A stretch of 64,000 nucleotides of DNA from CBDCFV01 sp965261795 (GTDB lineage Bacteria > Chloroflexota > Dehalococcoidia > Lucifugimonadales > UBA3495), in contig OZ253476.1 in the NCBI GenBank assembly GCA_965261795.1, positions 1-64,000 of the forward strand, read 5' to 3'. This document shows, piece after piece, positions 35,457-42,508 of the stretch; positions within the stretch are counted from its first letter, which is position 1; each line of letters opens with the position of its first letter. The notes under the pieces were generated by a model, which saw only the letters and a program-made list of their open reading frames with translations, made no database searches and was not told the DNA's origin. The translations under genes and the position numbers were made by a program.

Positions 35457-36011
35457 ATGACAACGGCAAAGGCGAAACTACTGACCGCCGATGACTTGCT
35501 CCACCTGTATAGCAAAGGGACCAGGGGCGAATTAGTCCGTGGGGTGCTCTGCGAAACTGTGCCTCCAGGACTGGAACATGGGGAAATTGCGATTAATTTT
35601 GGCGCCGCGTTGCTGTCGTTCGTCAGACCGAGGCGATTGGGACGAATAATCGGGTCCGATGCAGGTATTTGGCTGGAGCGGGACCCGGATACAGTGCGCG
35701 AGCCCGATGTGGCGTTTATATCGGCCGAGCGTCTGCCACTGGACTTGAGGGTTCGTGGCTATTCGGAGGTTGCCCCCGACCTTGTTGTAGAGATTGCCTC
35801 ACCGAGTGACAGCCCCAGAGAAGTCTACGACAAAGCGAGGATGTGGCTGAGCCACGGGGTGACACTGGCGTGGATGGTCAACCCGGATACAAGAACGATA
35901 GACGTCCATCAAACCAATGGCCCGGTCGTGACCCTCACCGAGGACGACACGCTTGACGGCGGCACGGTGCTGCCAGGTTTTACGTTGCCGGTGAGGGAGG
36001 TCTTCGAGTAG
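35457..36011 (+). CDS. Uma2 family (DUF820) endonuclease-like protein
   Basis: 184-residue PD-(D/E)xK-superfamily protein of the Uma2 group. Seen are GELVRGVLCETVPPGLEHGEI, the metal-binding VREPDVAFI and the APDLVVEIASPSDSPREVYDKA core, and the closing DTLDGGTVLPGFTLPV. Uma2 proteins are expanded in cyanobacteria and Chloroflexota and predicted to be nucleases, but their role is unknown. It has a normal length and stands alone after thiD. Confidence 0.85.
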   Translation: MTTAKAKLLTADDLLHLYSKGTRGELVRGVLCETVPPGLEHGEIAINFGAALLSFVRPRRLGRIIGSDAGIWLERDPDTVREPDVAFISAERLPLDLRVRGYSEVAPDLVVEIASPSDSPREVYDKARMWLSHGVTLAWMVNPDTRTIDVHQTNGPVVTLTEDDTLDGGTVLPGFTLPVREVFE

Positions 36012-36186
36012 GGGGGGAAGGCATCGCCATTCCGAGAAAAGGCGCCGCTGCGGTGGATGAAATGCTCTGATAGTTGCGGGTCAAAAGCCGGGCGAACGCT
36101 TGCTTACAGAAATGTGTAAAGATACACTCTTAGGTGTTAAAGAATTGGTGTTTTGCCTAGTCGGCAAAGCCGAGGGTTCGTTGAGG

Positions 36187-36948
36187 TCATTTTGATGCCT
36201 CGAACAGCGAACCGCCAATTCTTTCTTCATTGCGATCGATGTCCCGGAATCGAAATCCACGCCACGGTTGACCCTCTTCTCGTTCGCTGCTCCACCACTC
36301 CATCTCTCTAATTCTGTTGCTGTAACGGTCCAAGTCTGTCCTACCCAGATTCTGTTGCGCCAACACATAGGCGAAGACGTCAGCGATTTGCAGCCCCTTA
36401 GTGACACTTGAACTGGCAAAGATCGGAGTATCGCAAACGTGAGTGGTCCTATTGCCTTGCGGTGTCCCATAGAGATAATTTCCAAATTCCAAGGCTCGCT
36501 CTCTGTCCTTCTTGTCTTCCTGGGAATCGAATACCATCACAGCTTGGTCATTTGGATGGGATTCAACCATCATTGCCTCGACTCTTTCGATCATGCTTCG
36601 TATCATTTCGTAAGTATTGGGTTGGGACGTTCCCTCACCAAGCCGAGCATCTGGATACCTCAACCCCACAGCGAAAGCCACTATCTGGTTCAGCTTACAG
36701 AGAGACAGAATCTCCTCTACGAACTCCCTCTTCTTGGGGCTTCTCATTCCTCTACTCCCGAGGAGAAAACGGCCCTTAATCTCCATGTCGTAAGGTTCTT
36801 CCTTTCCCCACAGCTTCTTTTCCAGGTTAAACAAGTCCCGGGAAAATTCTCTGCTCTGGCCTGCAGGAATTCCCACACCCGCCCAGACAGTGTAACCTCC
36901 AGGAGTCCTGGGTCGCGGCCATTCGGATTCATCCACGAAAACCAACAT
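36187..36948 (-). CDS. DUF3800 protein (RNase H-like fold)
   Basis: 253-residue DUF3800 member. The first strand with acidic residues (MLVFVDESEW), a second acid in MVFDSQEDKKDRE and the terminal GLQIADVFAYVLAQQ follow the family's RNase H/Piwi-like acidic triad layout. The family is common near phage and defence genes; activity is unproven. The gene is more A+T rich than its neighbours, in keeping with lateral transfer. It is divergent from ileS. Confidence 0.75.
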   Translation of the reverse strand: MLVFVDESEWPRPRTPGGYTVWAGVGIPAGQSREFSRDLFNLEKKLWGKEEPYDMEIKGRFLLGSRGMRSPKKREFVEEILSLCKLNQIVAFAVGLRYPDARLGEGTSQPNTYEMIRSMIERVEAMMVESHPNDQAVMVFDSQEDKKDRERALEFGNYLYGTPQGNRTTHVCDTPIFASSSVTKGLQIADVFAYVLAQQNLGRTDLDRYSNRIREMEWWSSEREEGQPWRGFRFRDIDRNEERIGGSLFEASK

Positions 36949-37114
36949 GCTCCATCACCTGCCACCGTAGCTTGCTGCATCTATTTTCAAGATACCATTA
37001 AGAGTACAGTGCACGTTTTTGCATTAGCGTTATAATAAAACTCAACCGGGGCATTCCCCCGGCGTTTACAACGTCCGCATGGCGCCCCAACTTTAACCCA
37101 GATGGTTGAATCGC

Positions 37115-40100
37115 ATGTTTAAGCCTGTTTCCAGCCGCGTCAACTTCCCGGAGGTGGACGCCGGCATACTGCAATACTGGAAAGACAAGGACGTCTTTCG
37201 CCGCACCGAGACCGAACGGGAGGATGGCCCCCTCTTTACTCTGTTCGAGGGACCTCCCACTGCCAACGGCAGCCCCGGCATCCATCACGTCCTGGCCCGG
37301 GTGTTCAAGGACGTCATCTGCCGCTACCGCACCATGAAGGGCTACCGTGTCCTGCGCAAGGGCGGGTGGGACACCCACGGCCTGCCGGTAGAGTTGGAGG
37401 TAGAGAAGTCCCTTGGCTTGAGCACCAAGCGGGAGGTGGAAGAGTACGGCATCGAGAAGTTCAACCAGCAGTGCCGGGAGAGCGTGTTCCACTACCTGAA
37501 AGAGTGGGAAGTCCTGACCGACCGCATCGGCTACTGGGTGGACATGGACGACCCCTACATAACGCTGGAGAACGAGTACATCGAGTCCGGGTGGTGGATC
37601 CTGAAAGAGTTGTGGAACAAGGGACTGCTGTATCAGGACATGCGGGGCACTCCCCATTGTCCTCGATGCGTCACCAGCCTCAGCTCCCACGAGGTCGCAA
37701 TGGGATACCGGGAAGACACCCCTGACCCGTCGGTGTTCGTCAAGTTTGAAATGGACCTGGACGGCATTCAACAACTTCTCAATTCGGCTGAAGTAACGGC
37801 GGATGCCTTTCCTCAAAGCGAGGACTTTGACCTCAATTATTTCAAAAAAATGGCTCTACTCGATGCCCGGAAGAACGCTGGCACCCATTTGCTCGCTTGG
37901 ACTACCACACCTTGGACGCTACCCGGCAATACTGCATTGGCAGTGTCAGAGGATGCCGAATACTCAATAGTTCATTTGGGCGAGAAAGTCGATCTACTCG
38001 TCGGCGAATGGACAGTGCTGGCTACGGCCCTGCTGGACGCCAATATGCGGGGCGATTACACCGTGGTAGGCACCATCAAAGGGGCCGACCTTGTCGGTGT
38101 TGGGTACCGCTCCTTGTACTCGCCGGCGGAATTCGGCGTGGAAATCCAGCGGTTCGTGCACCAGCAGACCCCCGGCGGCATCATCACCGAGTTGTCTCCC
38201 GACACCCAAGTAAGTCCCCGCGTCGTTGCCGCCGACTTTGTGTCCATGGACGACGGCACGGGCATTGTGCACATTGCCCCGGCCTTTGGGGACGAGGACC
38301 TGAGCTTGGGGAGAGAGAAAGGGTTGGCGTTCGTCCAGCCGGTTGACCTGCAAGGGAACGTCACGGGAAGCTTTCCTTGGGAGAAGAAATTCGTTAAGGC
38401 CGCCGATGAAGAGATCATGGCCGACCTCGACGAGCGCGGGCTGCTGTTTCACCGGGATATTTACCGCCACACCTACCCATTTTGCTGGCGATGCAACACT
38501 CCATTGCTCTACTACGCCAAGAACTCCTGGTACATCAGGACCACCGCCCGGAAGGACCGGTTGGTTGAGGGCAACAGCACAATCAACTGGTACCCCGACT
38601 ATATCAAGGAGGGCCGGTTCGGGGAGTGGCTCCGCAACAACGTGGACTGGGCCATATCGCGGGAACGGTACTGGGGAACGCCCATACCCATCTGGCAATG
38701 CGACAACTGCGGACGTACTGAGTGTATCGGCAGTGTTGACGAGTTAGCCGAGCGGTCTGTACAGAATGTGAGCAACCTCGACCTGCACCGACCCTACGTG
38801 GACAGCGTGACTTGGCCTTGCAACAACCGAAGTAATTCTTCCCCAAGACACATGGGGATAGACCCCACGCATCCATCACCTCCGGTATACGACGGATGTT
38901 CCCCCGCAAACGCGGGGATAGTTCCCGACACTTGCCCTGGTTCGATGTATCGAATCAAAGAAGTAGTGGACGCTTGGTTTGACTCCGGCGCCATGCCCTT
39001 CGCCCAGTGGCACTATCCGTTCGAGAACCAAGACATCACCCGGGATGGGCGGTTTCCCGCCGACTACATCTGTGAAGCCGTCGACCAGACACGGGGCTGG
39101 TTCTACAGCCTGCACGCTTTGTCCACGTTGCTGCAAGGCGAGCCTTCCTACCGCAACGTCATCTGCTTGGGCCTGATCCTGGACGAGCGGGGCCGGAAGA
39201 TGAGCAAGAGCACCGGCAACGTAGTCGAGCCGATTCCGGTACTGGACCAACACGGCGCCGATGCCCTGCGCTGGTACCTGTTTACCGCCTCTCATCCCGG
39301 TGAGGCGCGTCGTTTTTCGGCCAAGCTGGTCAACGAGACACTGCGCCGTGTGTTATTGACCTTGTGGAACGTCTACTCGTTCTTCACCAATTACGCGTCC
39401 ATCGACGGATTTCATCCCGACCAGACTCCCGACGGATGGAAGCCGGAGCATGAACTCGACCGCTGGATAATGTCGGAGTTGAACGCCCTTGTCACCCAAG
39501 TGGACGGGTACTTGGACGGGTACGACCCCACCAACGCCGGGCGGCGGATGCAGGAATTCATTGACCAACTGTCCAACTGGTACGTCCGGCGCAGCCGCCG
39601 ACGGTTCTGGAAGAGCGAAAACGACCAAGACAAGCTGTCGGGGTACATCACGCTGCGCACATGCTTGGTCACCCTGTCCAAGCTGATGGCCCCGCTGTCG
39701 CCCTTCGTGGCCGAGGAGATGTACCAGAACCTTGTATGCTCGGTGGACGCCGACGCGCCCGACAGCGTGCACTTGGCTCCCTTCCCAACGGCGGACGCTT
39801 CTTTGATAGACCAACCCCTGATGGGGGCCACCCGCTTGGCAATGTCCATCTCCAGCATGGGCCGCAATGCCCGGTCAAAGTCCGGGCTGAAAGTCCGGCA
39901 ACCCTTGGCCAGCGTGGCGGTGAAGACCCGGAACCCCGAGGAGCGCGGTTATCTGCAAATGGTGCAACCGCAAGTGTTGGAGGAGCTTAACATCAAGAGC
40001 TTGGTGGTGCTGGAGGACGACTCAGAACTTTACCTCCAAGCCAGGGAGGAGGCCGGGGACAGGACCGAGGTCACCATCCCCGTAGACCACTACTCCGTGG

Positions 40101-40417
40101 CCTTGGAAGGCGGCTACATGGTGGCCGTTGACTCCACCATCACACCGGAACTGGCGGAAGAAGGCTTGGCAAGGGAGTTAGTGCACCGGATACAGAACCT
40201 GCGCCGTTCCTCTCAATTCGAGCTGACCGACCGGATCGTTACCTATTACGACGCACCCGCGGAAATCGGCAGCGTGATGCAAGGGAACTTCTCCGCCTAC
40301 ATCCGCCAGGAAACCCTGAGCGAAGACTTGGTGGCCGGCCCGCCCCAGGAAGGCGCGGCTTCCGAGGACTCCAAGGTTGAGGGAATGGAGATAACGCTGG
40401 GGGTACTCCGCGTATAA
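37115..40417 (+). CDS. ileS: isoleucyl-tRNA synthetase, type 2, with an internal insertion
   Basis: Class I synthetase of 1100 residues from ATG 37115 (a TTG nine bases upstream is less likely). The signature is the eukaryote-like PPTANGSPGIHHVLAR (about 45-60), and GRKMSKSTGN lies near 694; this marks the IleS2 type, often insensitive to mupirocin. The editing domain contains LAWTTTPWTLPGN and DDGTGIVHIAPAFG. Between LHRPYVDSVTWPC and CPGSMYRIKEVVDAWFDSG, where related enzymes have only a few residues, 37 extra residues (about 570-606) are encoded by CRISPR-like DNA. mutM follows after 12 bases. Confidence 0.95.
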   Translation: MFKPVSSRVNFPEVDAGILQYWKDKDVFRRTETEREDGPLFTLFEGPPTANGSPGIHHVLARVFKDVICRYRTMKGYRVLRKGGWDTHGLPVELEVEKSLGLSTKREVEEYGIEKFNQQCRESVFHYLKEWEVLTDRIGYWVDMDDPYITLENEYIESGWWILKELWNKGLLYQDMRGTPHCPRCVTSLSSHEVAMGYREDTPDPSVFVKFEMDLDGIQQLLNSAEVTADAFPQSEDFDLNYFKKMALLDARKNAGTHLLAWTTTPWTLPGNTALAVSEDAEYSIVHLGEKVDLLVGEWTVLATALLDANMRGDYTVVGTIKGADLVGVGYRSLYSPAEFGVEIQRFVHQQTPGGIITELSPDTQVSPRVVAADFVSMDDGTGIVHIAPAFGDEDLSLGREKGLAFVQPVDLQGNVTGSFPWEKKFVKAADEEIMADLDERGLLFHRDIYRHTYPFCWRCNTPLLYYAKNSWYIRTTARKDRLVEGNSTINWYPDYIKEGRFGEWLRNNVDWAISRERYWGTPIPIWQCDNCGRTECIGSVDELAERSVQNVSNLDLHRPYVDSVTWPCNNRSNSSPRHMGIDPTHPSPPVYDGCSPANAGIVPDTCPGSMYRIKEVVDAWFDSGAMPFAQWHYPFENQDITRDGRFPADYICEAVDQTRGWFYSLHALSTLLQGEPSYRNVICLGLILDERGRKMSKSTGNVVEPIPVLDQHGADALRWYLFTASHPGEARRFSAKLVNETLRRVLLTLWNVYSFFTNYASIDGFHPDQTPDGWKPEHELDRWIMSELNALVTQVDGYLDGYDPTNAGRRMQEFIDQLSNWYVRRSRRRFWKSENDQDKLSGYITLRTCLVTLSKLMAPLSPFVAEEMYQNLVCSVDADAPDSVHLAPFPTADASLIDQPLMGATRLAMSISSMGRNARSKSGLKVRQPLASVAVKTRNPEERGYLQMVQPQVLEELNIKSLVVLEDDSELYLQAREEAGDRTEVTIPVDHYSVALEGGYMVAVDSTITPELAEEGLARELVHRIQNLRRSSQFELTDRIVTYYDAPAEIGSVMQGNFSAYIRQETLSEDLVAGPPQEGAASEDSKVEGMEITLGVLRV
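38838..38925. repeat. CRISPR type I-E-like repeat-spacer-repeat inside ileS
   Basis: Two 28-base palindromic units lie at 38838-38865 (CTTCCCC...GGGGATAGACCC) and 38898-38925 (GTTCCCCCGC...GCGGGGATAGTTCC). They match at 19 of 28 positions, including TTCCCC and GGGGATAG, and are separated by exactly 32 bases. Form and spacing are those of a type I-E CRISPR unit, the upstream unit being degenerate. The whole is read through in frame as part of ileS. No cas genes are in the window. Confidence 0.5.
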
Positions 40418-40429
40418 GCGGGTAAGCCG

Positions 40430-41248
40430 ATGCCGGAGCTTCCCGAAGTAGAAAACGCCCGTCGTTGCCTTGTCCGCTCCGGACTCCCCGGCAGGACCTT
40501 TACCGGGGCCAACATCGGGTGGGCGAAAACCGTCAAGACGCCAGGATTAGAGGAATTTGTACTGGGACTCCGGGGTAGCCGTGCCTTGGAGGTAAACCGC
40601 CGGGGCAAGTACATCCTGGTCCCGCTTATTGACGACGAGGGCCGGTCCAAGACCTTCATCCTGCACTTGGGCATGACCGGCGGGCTAGGCGTTTATCACA
40701 AGTCCAGCCCCCTCGATCCAATGGTGCGCCACACTTTCCCTTTGGACGACGGCGACGAGCTGCGATTTGTCGATGGCCGGAAGTTCGGCAAGCTGTGGCT
40801 GGTGGACGACCCGGCAGACGTTCTTCCCCCGTTAAGTCCCGAACCTTTGGAGGGAGGACTGACGGCGGACTGGCTGGCCAAATCGTTTGAAGGCCGCAAG
40901 GTCCCCATCAAGGCGTTGCTTCTGGAGCAGTCGGTGGTGGCGGGTATGGGGAACATTTACGCCGATGAGTCGCTTTACCACGCGGCAATCAGTCCGTTGA
41001 GGATAGCCGGCGAACTTTCCGGTCAAGAGATAGAACAGCTACAGCAAAGCATCGTCGGCGCACTGACTTACGGAGTTGGAGTGTACGATAAAGCCCGCGA
41101 CGAAACTTGGCCCGACCCGCCCCGAGCCCTCACCGGCTGGACCATTTCACGGGTGGAGGGCGCACCATGCCCCCGCTGCGCCGGTCCCTTCGCCTCCACT
41201 CGCGTCCGGGGCCGGGGCACTTACTATTGCCCCAACTGCCAGCGTTAA
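40430..41248 (+). CDS. mutM: formamidopyrimidine-DNA glycosylase
   Basis: 272-residue Fpg: removes 8-oxoguanine and other oxidised purines and nicks the site. Catalytic Pro2-Glu3 are in MPELPEVENARR, the FVDGRKFGKLWL loop is present, and the helix-two-turn-helix segment QSVVAGMGNIYADESLYHA is intact. The C-terminal zinc finger has Cys pairs at 247/250 and 267/270. It starts 12 bases after ileS and is probably co-transcribed. Confidence 0.95.
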   Translation: MPELPEVENARRCLVRSGLPGRTFTGANIGWAKTVKTPGLEEFVLGLRGSRALEVNRRGKYILVPLIDDEGRSKTFILHLGMTGGLGVYHKSSPLDPMVRHTFPLDDGDELRFVDGRKFGKLWLVDDPADVLPPLSPEPLEGGLTADWLAKSFEGRKVPIKALLLEQSVVAGMGNIYADESLYHAAISPLRIAGELSGQEIEQLQQSIVGALTYGVGVYDKARDETWPDPPRALTGWTISRVEGAPCPRCAGPFASTRVRGRGTYYCPNCQR

Positions 41249-41345
41249 TACCTCGGCATCAGGACCTGTGCAAAGTCTTTCCCCATAGCAAAACCCTGAC
41301 CCTACCCATCAGTCCCGCACAGAGCGTCACGCTCGGCCTCAAACT

Positions 41346-41441
41346 CGTCATTCCCGCGCAGGCGGGAATCCATACGCGCTGAGATAAAAGAACGTTACTG
41401 TCAGTGAACGACTCTGGATTCCCGCCTGCGCGGGAATGACG
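41346..41441. repeat. 96-base inverted-repeat element (MITE-like)
   Basis: Perfect 27-base inverted repeats, at 41346-41372 (CGTCATTCCCGCGCAGGCGG...) and 41415-41441, flank a 42-base centre. Each arm is itself a hairpin (TTCCCGC-GCAG-GCGGGAA). It lies in the intergenic space after mutM and has the look of a non-autonomous mobile or palindromic repeat element; similar GTCATTCCCGC repeats are common in other genomes. Confidence 0.7.
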
Positions 41442-41525
41442 GATGACTCTTTGGGGTCATGTGAGATGCCGAAAATCGGCTATATTCATGGGAATGACGG
41501 GGGACTTATGATCAGTACACCATGC

Positions 41526-41945
41526 TTAGGCTGCCGTCCCATAGATACGCTCCGGGACGACGATAATCACTGACCGGCGGTCGTCGCGCATCGCTTGGTC
41601 GTACTCTTCCCAATTGGAGTGTTCCTCTCCCGATGCAGCCTTGAAGGTCTCCCGCAGGGCCAGCCGCAGCTCATCCGCGTCAATGTTGCCGACCGACAGG
41701 ACGGTCGCTTGGCCTTCCAGCACCACGAACCCCCACCAGTTTTCGTTGGACACCAGCAAAGAACAATTGGGGTTGCGCCGCAGGTTGTGCAGCTTGGCCC
41801 GAGTTTCCGTCACTGTAAAGGCTATGCCATCGCGGTACGGACCGCAAGTGATGATGCTCATCTGCGCGTTTCCGTCGCGCCGGAAGGTGGTCAGCACACC
41901 GCGGTGGGTTTGAGTTGCAAATTCTCTCACGTTGTCGGGAAGCAT
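41526..41945 (-). CDS. PPOX-class (F420/FMN-binding) split-barrel protein
   Basis: 139-residue pyridoxamine-5'-phosphate-oxidase-fold protein. The typical elements are HRGVLTTFRRDGNAQMSIIT, TETRAKLHNLRRNPNCSLLV and GFVVLEGQATVLSV. Length and pattern fit the TIGR03618-type F420-dependent group, though FMN or heme binding is possible. It is preceded by a GNAT gene on the same strand (32-base gap), with AGGAGG before the ATG. Confidence 0.8.
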   Translation of the reverse strand: MLPDNVREFATQTHRGVLTTFRRDGNAQMSIITCGPYRDGIAFTVTETRAKLHNLRRNPNCSLLVSNENWWGFVVLEGQATVLSVGNIDADELRLALRETFKAASGEEHSNWEEYDQAMRDDRRSVIIVVPERIYGTAA

Positions 41946-41977
41946 GTATTCCTCCTGGTTGTTTTACGGCCGGAGCC

Positions 41978-42460
41978 TCAAGACCCCAGCACAAAGTCGA
42001 TTTCCAATAGATCGTAATCGGACTGTACCATGCCCAAGTTGGCGTAGACCTGCTGCGCCACGTGATTACTCTTCTCCACGTAGAGCCTGAACCCGCAAAC
42101 GTCGCCCTGAGCCTCCGCCTCGGCTTTTACGTATGCCTCCAATGCCCGGTAAACGCCGTGACGACGGTACTCGGATGCGACGTACACACTCTGAATCCAC
42201 CAGAAGTACCCGTTGCGCCAGTCGCTCCATTCATAGGTTATCATGAGCTGGCCTACAACACGTCGCCCGGCCTCAGCGACGCAATAAAACCCCCGGTCGC
42301 CGCTCTTGAACACCGCCGCGACGCCGGTGGTCAGTGTACCAATATCCAGCCTCTTACCCTCCGACTCCCAAGCAAGGGCCGCGTTAAACTCCACCACGGT
42401 CTCCTGATCGGCGACCGTGGCACGGCGCACCTTCAAGTCAAGGGATTGGTCATTCGCCAT
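41978..42460 (-). CDS. GNAT family N-acetyltransferase
   Basis: 160-residue acetyl-CoA-dependent acetyltransferase fold. The N-terminal strand and helix with DQETVVEFNAALAWE, the central WWIQSVYVASEYRRHGVYRALEAYVKA (motif A, RRHG) and the later RLYVEKSNHVAQQVYANLGM (motif B) are clear. Substrate unknown. Confidence 0.85.
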   Translation of the reverse strand: MANDQSLDLKVRRATVADQETVVEFNAALAWESEGKRLDIGTLTTGVAAVFKSGDRGFYCVAEAGRRVVGQLMITYEWSDWRNGYFWWIQSVYVASEYRRHGVYRALEAYVKAEAEAQGDVCGFRLYVEKSNHVAQQVYANLGMVQSDYDLLEIDFVLGS

Positions 42461-42508
42461 ATCGCTTTCCTGCTCCAGTTCCTCGCAGATTCGAACAACT
42501 TGCCCGCC

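Noticed and set aside
36949..37114. T-box leader of ileS
   Set aside because: No T-box sequence and no specifier or antiterminator structure was seen; only a TATAAT (37031-37036) without a good -35.
38838..38925. A functional CRISPR array
   Set aside because: Only two, unequal units within a coding gene and no cas genes; reported instead as a CRISPR-like insertion.
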